This document shows positions 25,590-33,485 of a stretch of 64,000 nt of DNA, piece by piece. The DNA is from Geodermatophilus sabuli. GTDB taxonomy: Bacteria; Actinomycetota; Actinomycetes; Mycobacteriales; Geodermatophilaceae. The position numbers and the translations under genes are program-made. Below the pieces are notes generated by a model. The model was not told the origin of the DNA. It did no database searches and saw only the letters and a list, made by a program, of their open reading frames with translations. Position 1 is the stretch's first letter; every line of letters begins with the position of its first letter. Where the stretch lies: assembly GCF_900215145.1 (NCBI RefSeq), contig NZ_OBDO01000003.1, positions 341,305 through 405,304 of the forward strand. The letters are read 5' to 3'.

Positions 25590-26431
25590 CCGGCCCGGTC
25601 CCCGGTCACGCCGTGCAGGGCACCGGCCGGGGCCGCCGTGTGGTGGCGGCCGATCGGCAGCATCAGGGGCTTGCCCGACGTCGGGTCGGCGATGACCCGG
25701 CTGTCCAGACCGAAGACGGCGCGCACGCAGTCCTCGGTCAGCACGTCGGCGGGGTCGCCGGCGGCGTGGACCCGCCCGGCCGACAGCGCGACCAGGTGGT
25801 CGGCGTAGCGGGCAGCGAGGTTGAGGTCGTGCAGGACCATCACGATCGTCGTGCCGCGGGCCCGGTTGAGGTCGGTGAGCAGGTCGAGCACCTCGACCTG
25901 GTGGGCGACGTCGAGGAACGTGGTCGGCTCGTCCAGCAGCAGCAGGTCGGTCTGCTGGGCCAGCGCCATGGCGATCCACACCCGCTGGCGCTGCCCTCCG
26001 GAGAGCTCGTCGACGGCGCGGTCGGCCAGCGCCGTCGTGGCCGTCGCCTCGAGCGCAGCAGCGACGGCGGCGTCGTCGTCCCGGCTCCAGCGCGAGAAGA
26101 CGCCCTGGTGCGGGTGGCGACCGCGACCGACGAGATCGGCGACGGTGATGCCCTCCGGCGCGATCGGCGACTGCGGCAGCAGGCCGAGGGTGCGGGCCAG
26201 CTCCTTGGCGGGCACGCGGTGCACCGCCTTGCCGTCGAGCAGGACCCGGCCGCCGCGGGGGGCGAGCAGTCGCGACATCGAGCGGAGCAGGGTGGACTTC
26301 CCGCAGGCGTTCGCACCGACGATCGCGGTGATCCTGCCGGGCGGCACGACGAGGTCGAGGCCCTCGATGACGGTGCGCTCGCCGTAGGCCAGCGTGAGGT
26401 CCTCGGCGGTGAGCGAGTGGGTGGCGGTCAC
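25586..26431 (-). CDS. Iron-siderophore ABC transporter ATP-binding protein
   Basis: 281 residues. Walker [12 protein letters not shown] near residue 39, Q-loop [11 protein letters not shown], signature [17 protein letters not shown] near 142 and Walker [13 protein letters not shown] near 163 are those of FecE/FhuC-type ATPases that power import of ferric siderophores, haem or cobalamin. Last gene of a four-gene operon (substrate binder, two permeases, ATPase), 52 bases after the second permease. GTG start with CGGAGAA upstream. The IdeR box upstream of the first gene suggests iron as cargo. Confidence 0.92.
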   Translation of the reverse strand: MTATHSLTAEDLTLAYGERTVIEGLDLVVPPGRITAIVGANACGKSTLLRSMSRLLAPRGGRVLLDGKAVHRVPAKELARTLGLLPQSPIAPEGITVADLVGRGRHPHQGVFSRWSRDDDAAVAAALEATATTALADRAVDELSGGQRQRVWIAMALAQQTDLLLLDEPTTFLDVAHQVEVLDLLTDLNRARGTTIVMVLHDLNLAARYADHLVALSAGRVHAAGDPADVLTEDCVRAVFGLDSRVIADPTSGKPLMLPIGRHHTAAPAGALHGVTGDRAG

Positions 26432-26483
26432 GGTGTTCTCCGTTCGCTCGCGTGCAGCGCAGCCGCCGGGACGGCAGCGCCGC

Positions 26484-27536
26484 TCACAGCGAGCCCCCGG
26501 CCCGGTTGGTGCGGACGATCAGGTAGATCAGGTACGGGGCGCCCAGCACGCCGGTGACGACACCGACCGGGAAGCGGGTGCCGAGGGCGAACTGACCGAC
26601 CAGGTCCGCCACCCCCACCAGCAGGGCTCCGACCAGCGCGGCGGGCACCAGCAACGACCCGGTGGGGCCCACGATGCGCGCTGCGATCGGGCCCGAGAGG
26701 AAGGCGACGAACGCGATCGGCCCGCAGGCGGAGGTGGCGAAGGCGATCAGGCCGACCGCGGCGACGATCGCGACCAGGCGGGTGCGCTCGACCCGGACGC
26801 CCAGCGCCGCGGCGGTGTCGTCGCCGAGCTGGAGCGCGGAGAGGTTCCTCGCCTGACCCAGCAGCACCGGCGCCAGCACCAGCAGGGCGACGAGCGCGGG
26901 CACGACCGCCGTCCAGGTGGCGCCGTTGAGGCTGCCGGTCAGCCAGCGCAGCGCCTCCTGGTAGTCCCAGGCCCCCGCCCGGGACAGCACGTAGTACACG
27001 ACGCTGTTCAGCATCGCGCCGACACCGATGCCGATGAGGATCAGCCGGGTGCCGGCGACGCCGTCCGTGAACGCCAGCGTGTAGACCACCAGCGCGACGC
27101 CGAGCGCCGCGGCGACCGCCAGGGCGGACACCGCCGTCCCGTCCAGCGACAGGACCACGATGCCGAAGACGGCCGCCGCACTGGCCCCGGAGCTGATCCC
27201 GATGACGTCGGGACTGGCCAGCGGGTTGCGGAGCATCGTCTGGAAGGTGACGCCGGCCAGACCGAAGCACAGGCCCGCCACCACCGCGAGGACCGCGCGC
27301 GGCAGCCGCAGCCGCCCGACCGTGAAGGACGCCCCCGGCACCTGCTCGCCGAGCACCACCCGGAGGACGTCGCCGGGTGGGTAGAAGGTCCGCCCGACCA
27401 TGAGCGTGACGGCGAAGGTGACGACCACGAGCACCGCGAGCACGGTGACCACCAGGCGCCGGCGGGACGAGCGACGGACCCGGCTCCGGGCGACCGCGTC
27501 GACGGACGAGGCCGGGAACGGGACGACGGCGGTCAC
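26484..27536 (-). CDS. Iron-siderophore ABC transporter permease (FecCD family), second
   Basis: 350 residues. Nine to ten hydrophobic segments; family motifs [23 protein letters not shown] near residue 75, [20 protein letters not shown] near 100, and the ATPase-contacting [20 protein letters not shown] near 270. GTG start overlaps the stop of the first permease by four bases, so the two halves of the membrane channel are made in equal amounts. It pairs with the neighbouring FecCD permease as a heterodimer. Confidence 0.92.
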   Translation of the reverse strand: MTAVVPFPASSVDAVARSRVRRSSRRRLVVTVLAVLVVVTFAVTLMVGRTFYPPGDVLRVVLGEQVPGASFTVGRLRLPRAVLAVVAGLCFGLAGVTFQTMLRNPLASPDVIGISSGASAAAVFGIVVLSLDGTAVSALAVAAALGVALVVYTLAFTDGVAGTRLILIGIGVGAMLNSVVYYVLSRAGAWDYQEALRWLTGSLNGATWTAVVPALVALLVLAPVLLGQARNLSALQLGDDTAAALGVRVERTRLVAIVAAVGLIAFATSACGPIAFVAFLSGPIAARIVGPTGSLLVPAALVGALLVGVADLVGQFALGTRFPVGVVTGVLGAPYLIYLIVRTNRAGGSL

Positions 27537-28576
27537 AGCTCGCGCAGCTTCTGCCGGCGCACGATGGCGATGAAGAACGGGGCGCCGACCAGCGCGGTGA
27601 TGATGCCGACGTCGAGCTCGGACGGGCGGGCGGCGATGCGGCCGAGCACGTCGGAGGCGGTGAGCAGGCAGGCCCCGGTCAGCGCCGAGAACGGCAGCAT
27701 CCACCGGTGGTCCACGCCCACCAGCAGCCGGCACAGATGCGGCACGACCAGCCCCACGAACCAGATCGGGCCGGCGACCGCGGTGGCCGCCCCGCACAGC
27801 AGGACGGAGCCGAACGCGGCGACGCCGCGGGCCAGGGCCACCCGCTCGCCGAGGCCCGCGGCGAGCTCGTCGCCCAGCGCCAGGGAGTTCAGGCTGCGCG
27901 CCGACAGCAGGCTGATCACCAGGCCGGCCACCAGGAAGGGCAGCACCGGGGTGATCGTCCCGCTGGTCGCGCCGCCGACGCCGCCGACCTGCCACGACTG
28001 CACGTCGGCGGCGATGTCGCCGCGGGGCAGGGCGATGGCGGTGATGAAGGACGTGAGGGCCGCCGACGTCGCGGCGCCGGCGAGGGCGAGCTTGAGCGGC
28101 GTCGGGCCGCCGCGACCGAGCGAGCCGACGGCGTAGACGAACACCGCGGCCAGGGCGGCGCCGGCGATCGCCGTCCAGATTTTGCTGGTCGCCGAGAACA
28201 GGCCGAACCAGGCGAGGCCGGCGACCACGGCGAGCGAGGCGCCCATGTTGATCCCGAGGACGCCGGGATCGGCCAGCGGGTTGCGGGTCACGCCCTGCAT
28301 GACCGCGCCGGACAGCCCGAGCGCCGCGCCCACGAGCACCGCGAGGACGGTCCGGGGGATCCGCTTGGTCACCGCCGCCTCCTCGATCGTGTCCGAGGAG
28401 CCACCGAGGGCGGCGAGGACGTCGGACCAGCCGACGCCGCGGGAGCCGATCGCCACGGAGGCGGCCATCAGCAGGACGAGGACCGCGACGACGACCAGCA
28501 GCCACAGCAACCGGACCGACCCCGGGCGCCGCGCGACGGCGGCGTCCGGGGCCGGGATGGGGTGGAGCGCTGTCAC
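27533..28576 (-). CDS. Iron-siderophore ABC transporter permease (FecCD family), first
   Basis: 347 residues with GTG start that overlaps the substrate-binding gene stop by four bases. Hydrophobic throughout; RIPRTVLAVLVGAALGLSGAV near residue 70, TRNPLADPGVLGINMGASLA near 95 and GPIWFVGLVVPHLCRLLVG near 270 identify the BtuC/FecCD fold. Forms the transmembrane channel with the next permease. The strict overlaps through the operon indicate translational coupling. Confidence 0.92.
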   Translation of the reverse strand: MTALHPIPAPDAAVARRPGSVRLLWLLVVVAVLVLLMAASVAIGSRGVGWSDVLAALGGSSDTIEEAAVTKRIPRTVLAVLVGAALGLSGAVMQGVTRNPLADPGVLGINMGASLAVVAGLAWFGLFSATSKIWTAIAGAALAAVFVYAVGSLGRGGPTPLKLALAGAATSAALTSFITAIALPRGDIAADVQSWQVGGVGGATSGTITPVLPFLVAGLVISLLSARSLNSLALGDELAAGLGERVALARGVAAFGSVLLCGAATAVAGPIWFVGLVVPHLCRLLVGVDHRWMLPFSALTGACLLTASDVLGRIAARPSELDVGIITALVGAPFFIAIVRRQKLREL

Positions 28577-29595
28577 TGCGACTTGTCAGCTGCCTCGGCG
28601 AGCATCGAGACGTACTCCTCGAGCACCCAGGAGATCGCCAGCGGGGTCGGGTTCGCCGCGGTGCCCAGCGGGGTGTCGGGCAGCAGGACGAGGGCCCCGT
28701 TGCGGACCGCGGGGATCTGCGACAGCAGCGGGTCGGCGTTGAGCGCGTCGACCAGCTCCTGGTCGCCGTAGGTCACGATGATGTCGACGTCGTCGAACGC
28801 GTCGACCTGCTCGGCGCTCACCGTCCCCGAGAACTGCTCGGGATCGGTGGACGCCGCGGTGACGCTCGCGGGGGTCGAGAGCCCGAGGTCCTCGAAGAAG
28901 GCGCTGCGGGTGTCGAACGGGGTGTAGAAGCTGACCTCGCTCAGGTCGGTCGTGTCGACGTGGGTGAGGAACATCGTCGACTCGTCCGCGAGCTGGGGGT
29001 GTGCACCGACGGCGTCGGCGATCTCCTGCTCGATGCTCGCGACCAGCTCCTCGCCCTCCTCGGCCATGCCCATCCCCGCGGCGTTGACCTCGATCATCTC
29101 CCGCCACGGCGTCGCCCAGGGCGCCTCCGGGTAGGCCACGACCGGCGCGATCTCGCTCAGCGTGTCGTAGTCCTCCTGGGTCAGCCCCGAGTACGCGGCG
29201 AGGATGACGTCGGGGTCGGTGTCGGCGACCGCCTCGAAGTCGATCCCGTCGGTCTCGTCGAACAGGACCGGCGTCTGGCCGCCGAGCTCCTCGAGCCGCT
29301 CGGAGACCCACGGCAGCAGGCCGTCGCCGTCGTCGTCACCGAAGTTGGCGGCGGCCATGCCGACGGGGACGACGCCGAGGGCCAACGGCACCTCGTGGTT
29401 GGCCCAGTTCACCGTGGCCACCCGCTCGGGCTTCGACTCCAGCGTCGTGGTGCCGAAGGCGTGCTCGACGGTGACCGGCGCGAAGTCGCCGGCGGCCTCC
29501 GCCTCGGTGTTGCCCGACGAGGACGAGCAGGCGGCGAGCCCGCCCGCGAGCAGGGCGGCCGTGGAGAGTGCGACCAGTCTCGGTGCGCGACGCAT
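28573..29595 (-). CDS. Iron-siderophore ABC transporter substrate-binding lipoprotein
   Basis: 340 residues from ATG 29595, which has GGAAGG ten bases upstream. The lipoprotein signal peptide ends in a lipobox L-A-A-C with Cys23 followed by a serine-rich linker. The mature part is a FecB/FhuD-type helical-backbone binder with TTTLESKPERVATVNWANHE and DPDVILAAYSGLTQEDY. It captures ferric siderophore outside the membrane and hands it to the two permeases. First gene of the operon; the IdeR box and promoter lie 150-200 bases upstream, leaving a leader of about 160 bases. Confidence 0.92.
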   Translation of the reverse strand: MRRAPRLVALSTAALLAGGLAACSSSSGNTEAEAAGDFAPVTVEHAFGTTTLESKPERVATVNWANHEVPLALGVVPVGMAAANFGDDDGDGLLPWVSERLEELGGQTPVLFDETDGIDFEAVADTDPDVILAAYSGLTQEDYDTLSEIAPVVAYPEAPWATPWREMIEVNAAGMGMAEEGEELVASIEQEIADAVGAHPQLADESTMFLTHVDTTDLSEVSFYTPFDTRSAFFEDLGLSTPASVTAASTDPEQFSGTVSAEQVDAFDDVDIIVTYGDQELVDALNADPLLSQIPAVRNGALVLLPDTPLGTAANPTPLAISWVLEEYVSMLAEAADKSQ

Positions 29596-29745
29596 GGTGT
29601 CCTTCCGGTGGTGGTGCGGCGCCGTGTGGGCGGCGCCGCCGGGGTCCGGCGCCGGGCGAGGCCGTGGCGCAGCCACGCGACAGCCGGTGCCCGGCCGGCG
29701 GACGTCCCGCACGGTGCGTCGCCGGAGCCGGTGGTGGGGCAGAAC

Positions 29746-29791
29746 TAAGGTTTGGCTAACAGAACTTAGGGTCTGCTCGGTTCGTTGACAA
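29746..29791 (-). promoter_or_regulatory. IdeR/DtxR-box overlapping the siderophore operon promoter
   Basis: TAAGGTTTGGCTAACAGAA at 29746-29764 matches 15 of 19 positions of the remembered IdeR consensus TTAGGTTAGGCTAACCTAA. On the minus strand TTGTCA (29786-29791) and TAAGTT (29763-29768) are spaced by 17 bases, so the box begins inside the -10 element and extends downstream, a classic repressor position. The ideR gene itself is at 37606-38313. Direct match plus established regulatory role of IdeR. Confidence 0.75.
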
Positions 29792-29869
29792 TCACGAGGG
29801 GGTCACGACGTCCCCGCAGGTCGGTACACGGGTGATCCCGTCCCACGAGGCGCGGGCAGGATCGTCGGC

Positions 29870-30301
29870 GTGCGGGCGGTGGTGAGCAGGGTCGCGACGG
29901 CGGCGGTCACGGTGGACGGCGACGTCGTCGGCGAGATCGGCCGAGGACTGCTCGCACTGGTCGGCGCGGGCCGCGACGACGACGCCGCCCGCGCCCGCGC
30001 ACTGGCCCGCAAGATCCACGAGCTGCGGGTGTTCCCCACCGACGACGGCGCCCGGTCGGCGTCCGACCTCGACCTCCCGGTGCTGGTGGTCAGCCAGTTC
30101 ACCCTCTACGCCGACACCCGCAAGGGCCGCCGCCCCTCCTGGCAGGACGCCGCCCCCGGCGAGCTGGCCGAACCCCTGGTGGACGAGGTGGTGGCCGAGC
30201 TGCGCCGGCGGGGCGGCGAGGTGGCCACCGGCGTCTTCGGTGCCCGGATGCTCGTCTCGTCGGTCAACGAGGGACCGATGACCTTGCTGCTGGAGGTCTG
30301 A
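29870..30301 (+). CDS. dtd: D-aminoacyl-tRNA deacylase
   Basis: 143 residues from GTG 29870. The two catalytic signatures of DTD are present: SQFTLYADTRKGRRPSW near residue 77 and N-x-G-P-M-T near 135 (NEGPMT; the usual form is N-x-G-P-V/M-T). The enzyme removes D-amino acids or glycine wrongly attached to tRNA, keeping protein synthesis chirally clean. Length is normal for the family. Divergent from the siderophore operon and 255 bases before the sigma factor gene. Confidence 0.95.
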   Translation: MRAVVSRVATAAVTVDGDVVGEIGRGLLALVGAGRDDDAARARALARKIHELRVFPTDDGARSASDLDLPVLVVSQFTLYADTRKGRRPSWQDAAPGELAEPLVDEVVAELRRRGGEVATGVFGARMLVSSVNEGPMTLLLEV

Positions 30302-30374
30302 GCCCCGGGCTCCCGGGGTATCGCAGGGTGACACAACACACGCCCTGTGCGTTTGCTGGGAACCCGGCATTCGT

Positions 30375-30404
30375 GGAACACACAACCCGGTTGCGGCCGT
30401 TGTG
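30375..30404 (+). promoter_or_regulatory. ECF-type promoter and palindrome upstream of sigB
   Basis: GGAAC (30375-30379) is followed after 19 bases by GTTG (30399), the layout of SigH/SigR/SigE-type ECF promoters (GGAAY-N18/19-GTT). The same stretch contains an inverted repeat CACAAC (30381) / GTTGTG (30399), so the -35/-10 spacer is partly palindromic. It lies about 150 bases before the sigma factor start. In mycobacteria sigB is known to be transcribed by such stress sigma factors. Identification by motif only. Confidence 0.5.
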
Positions 30405-30556
30405 CAGGGCGTACCACAACGGATCCCTGAGCGAGGGCTGAGGTCGGCTGACGGAGCCGGCCGCGCGAGCCCCCACCCACGACGCCCGGATGCGCGCCAC
30501 CGCCACCGACGACCAGCGGTGCGCATCCGAACCGAAGGCAAGGACGAAGACAGATC

Positions 30557-31549
30557 GTGACGCTGCTGCAGTCTTCCCCCACCGACACCCTCGAGGTGCG
30601 CTCGCGCTCGACGCGGCGCGAGCCCGACACCACCGGGCTGGTCTCCACCGACCTCGTGCGCGTGTACCTGAACACCATCGGCAAGACCGCGCTGCTCACC
30701 GCCGAGCAGGAGGTCGAGCTCGCCAAGCGGATCGAGGCCGGCCTGTACGCCGAGCGACTGCTCGCCGAGAAGCAGGGCCTCTCCCCCAGCTACCAGCGGG
30801 ACTACAAGGCGCTGGCCATCGACGGCAAGGCCGCCAAGCGGCACCTGCTCGAGGCGAACCTGCGGCTGGTCGTCTCCGTCGCCAAGCGCTACACCGGCCA
30901 CGGCATGACGTTCCTGGACCTCATCCAGGAGGGGAACGTCGGCCTGATCCGCGCGGTGGAGAAGTTCGACTACACCAAGGGCTTCAAGTTCTCGACCTAC
31001 GCGACGTGGTGGATCCGCCAGGCGATCACCCGTGCGATGGCCGACTCCGGCCGCACCATCCGGCTGCCCGTGCACCTGGCCGAGCAGGTCAACAAGGTGG
31101 TCCGCACCCGGCGCCGGATCCACCAGGAGCTCGAGCGCGAGCCCACCCCGGAGGAGCTCGGCCTCGAGCTCGACATGACCCCCGAGCGGATCACCGAGCT
31201 GCTCGAGTACTCCCGCGACCTGGTCAGCCTCGACCAGACCGTCGGCGCCGACGAGGAGTCCCGCCTGGGCGACTTCATCGAGGACGCCGACGCCGCGGTC
31301 GCCGAGGACGCCGTCGCCTTCCAGATGATGAAGGGCGACGTCCGCACCGTGCTGTCCACGCTGGAGGAGCGGGAGCGCGACGTCGTCGTCCTCCGCTTCG
31401 GCCTGGACGGCGGCCAGCCGCGGACCCTGGAGCAGATCGGCAAGCAGTTCGGCCTCTCCCGCGAGCGGGTCCGCCAGATCGAGCGCGAGACGATGGCCAA
31501 GCTCCGCGACCCCGAGCGCGCCGACGCTCTGCGCGACTATCTGGCCTGA
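30557..31549 (+). CDS. sigB: Principal-like RNA polymerase sigma factor, SigB/HrdB group
   Basis: 330 residues from GTG 30557. It has region 1.2 ([28 protein letters not shown]), region 2 ([40 protein letters not shown]), region 3 and region 4 ([27 protein letters not shown]), but no long acidic N-terminal extension. That is the mycobacterial SigB type, a group 2 sigma factor recognising near-housekeeping promoters in stress and stationary phase. A perfect hairpin 42 bases after the stop should end the transcript, and an ECF-type promoter lies upstream. HrdB-like naming is possible. Confidence 0.9.
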   Translation: MTLLQSSPTDTLEVRSRSTRREPDTTGLVSTDLVRVYLNTIGKTALLTAEQEVELAKRIEAGLYAERLLAEKQGLSPSYQRDYKALAIDGKAAKRHLLEANLRLVVSVAKRYTGHGMTFLDLIQEGNVGLIRAVEKFDYTKGFKFSTYATWWIRQAITRAMADSGRTIRLPVHLAEQVNKVVRTRRRIHQELEREPTPEELGLELDMTPERITELLEYSRDLVSLDQTVGADEESRLGDFIEDADAAVAEDAVAFQMMKGDVRTVLSTLEERERDVVVLRFGLDGGQPRTLEQIGKQFGLSRERVRQIERETMAKLRDPERADALRDYLA

Positions 31550-31591
31550 GGTCCTCCGGACCCCACCGCGGCCGGAGGGCCGTGGTCACCA

Positions 31592-31627
31592 CCGAGAGCC
31601 GGCCACCCCAGGGTGGCCGGCTCTCGG
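31592..31627 (+). terminator. Hairpin terminator after sigB
   Basis: Perfect 17-base arms beginning CCGAGAGCCGGCCACCC, with a two-base apex, 42 bases after the sigma factor stop. It is followed by CGTCTCTG rather than a T-tract, typical of actinobacterial L-shaped terminators. Confidence 0.75.
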
Positions 31628-31707
31628 CGTCTCTGCCGCGCGGTGACCTGGTGACGGGAGCGGCCGGCGGGTGGATCCTCAGGGCGCACCGCACCCGGGA
31701 GCGCGTC

Positions 31708-32526
31708 ATGACGACACCGCGATCCGCGACCGAGACCTTCCAGATCAGTGCCGAGGCGGCCGAGCTCTACGAGGCGCGCTTCGTGCCGGCGATCTTCGCC
31801 GAGTGGGCGCCGCTGCTCGCCGACGCCGCCGGCGTCCGCCCCGGGCAGGCCGTCCTCGACGTCGCCTGCGGGACCGGCATCGTCGCCCGCACCGTCGCCG
31901 ACCGGCTCGGCGGTACGGGCCGGGTGGTCGGGGTGGACCTCAACGAGGCCATGCTCGGCGTGGCCCGCCGGGTCCGGCCGGACCTCGAGTGGCGCCAGGG
32001 GGACGTCGCCGCCCTGCCGTTCCCCGAGCGGACCTTTGACGCGGTGCTGTGCTCGATGGCGCTGATGTTCTTCCCCGACCGCACGGCCGCGTTGCGCGAG
32101 ATGGCCCGGGTGATCCGCCCCGGCGGGGTGGTCGCGCTGTGCGTGCCGGCCGCGCTGGACGACCAGCCCGCCTACGGGCCCTTCGTCGAGATGGCCGTGC
32201 AGCACGCCGGACCCGAGGCCCGCTCGCTGCTGGGCGCGTACTGGGCCTGCGGCGACGTCGACGAGCTCCGCGCGGCCGTCACCGCCGCCGGGCTGACCCG
32301 GGTCGGGACGCGCACGCACCTCGGCACGGCCGCCTTCGACTCGGCCGAGGCGCTCGCGGTCACCGAGGTCGAGGGCTCGCCGCTGGCGCAGCGGATCACC
32401 CCGGAGGTCTACGAGCGGATCCGTGCCGGCGCCCGCGACGTGCTGGCCCCCTTCGCCACACCGGACGGCACGCTGCCCGCCCCCTTCCGGGGGCACCTGG
32501 TGGCCGCGCGGACGCCGGGGAGCTGA
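31708..32526 (+). CDS. Class I SAM-dependent methyltransferase
   Basis: 272 residues from ATG 31708 after a CGGGAG site. SAM-binding motif I VLDVACGTGIVARTVADR near residue 49, acidic VVGVDLNEAML, motif II-like PFPERTFDAVLCSMALMFFPD and IRPGGVVALCVPA. This is the UbiE/MenG-like Methyltransf_11/25 family; the substrate is not indicated by neighbours. A single gene between the sigB terminator and DUF899. Confidence 0.87.
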   Translation: MTTPRSATETFQISAEAAELYEARFVPAIFAEWAPLLADAAGVRPGQAVLDVACGTGIVARTVADRLGGTGRVVGVDLNEAMLGVARRVRPDLEWRQGDVAALPFPERTFDAVLCSMALMFFPDRTAALREMARVIRPGGVVALCVPAALDDQPAYGPFVEMAVQHAGPEARSLLGAYWACGDVDELRAAVTAAGLTRVGTRTHLGTAAFDSAEALAVTEVEGSPLAQRITPEVYERIRAGARDVLAPFATPDGTLPAPFRGHLVAARTPGS

Positions 32527-32650
32527 ACGGGCCCCCAGCCGGCTCGGCCGAGGCCCCCTGACGCGATGAGTTCCGGCCGGCTCGCGGGTCTGCCCTGGTG
32601 TCTCCGGACGTCGCACGCCGCTGCCCGCACGACATCCCACGGAGGACGCC

Positions 32651-33466
32651 ATGACGACCACGCCGAGTGCCCCGGCCACCGCGCTGCCCGGCCGCCCGCC
32701 CGTCGTGGACCTGGCCACCTGGCAGGCCGCCCGGAACGAGCTACTGGTCCGCGAGAAGGCCCACACCCGAGAGGGGGACGCCATCGCCGCGGCCCGCCGC
32801 CGGCTGCCGATGGTGGAGGTCGACGGGACGGTCCGGGTCGTCGGCCCCGACGGCCCGGTCCCGTTCCTGGACCTGTTCGAGGGTCGCGACGAGCTCGTGG
32901 TCTACCACTCCATGTGGTACGACGGCGCCCCGCACCAAGGGCAGTGCGAGGGCTGCACCTTCAACCTCTGGCACATGCGGGACACCGTCTACCTCGACGC
33001 CCGGGGCGTCTCGTTCGCCGTCCTGACCTCGGGCCCGTGGGACGAGGTGGCCTCCTACGTCGAGTTCATGGGGTATGCCCAGCCCTGGTACTCGGTGCGG
33101 GGCGTGGAGGCGCCGATCGCCACAGAGGAGGGGCACATCGTCTGCTACCTGCGCGACGGCGACCGCGCGTTCCTCACCTACTCGACGACGGGACGGGGCA
33201 ACGAGCCGGCCGACGGTTCCCTCGGCCTGCTCGACATGACGCCCTACGGCCGCCGCGAGGCGTGGCAGGACGATCCCGAGGGCTGGCCCGCGGCCCCGGA
33301 CGCCGGCTCGCCGGTCGGTGGGCACGGCGCGCCGATCTCCTGGTACTGGCGCACGGACGCCGGCGGGACCGCCACCTGGGGCCCGACCAGCCGCCCCACG
33401 CCGCAGTGGACCCGCCCCGGCGCGACCCCCGCGGAGTCCCTCGGCCGGCACGGTCCCCACCACTGA
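32651..33466 (+). CDS. DUF899 thioredoxin-like family protein
   Basis: 271 residues with an ACGGAGGA site before ATG 32651. Matches the DUF899 family: LVVYHSMWYDGAPHQGQCEGCTFNLWHM near residues 80-110 (a C-x2-C pair in a thioredoxin-like fold) and GRGNEPADGSLGLLDMTPYGRREAW near 185. The fold suggests a redox or peroxiredoxin-like role, but no reaction is established for the family. Convergent with the acetyltransferase gene 19 bases away. Confidence 0.87.
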   Translation: MTTTPSAPATALPGRPPVVDLATWQAARNELLVREKAHTREGDAIAAARRRLPMVEVDGTVRVVGPDGPVPFLDLFEGRDELVVYHSMWYDGAPHQGQCEGCTFNLWHMRDTVYLDARGVSFAVLTSGPWDEVASYVEFMGYAQPWYSVRGVEAPIATEEGHIVCYLRDGDRAFLTYSTTGRGNEPADGSLGLLDMTPYGRREAWQDDPEGWPAAPDAGSPVGGHGAPISWYWRTDAGGTATWGPTSRPTPQWTRPGATPAESLGRHGPHH

Positions 33467-33485
33467 CGCCGTCCCAGGCGCTCGC

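Noticed and set aside
26432..26483. Possible fourth copy of the hairpin repeat in the gap before the siderophore ATPase
   Set aside because: It has CGCTCGCGTGCAGC but neither the core order nor a matching outer stem.
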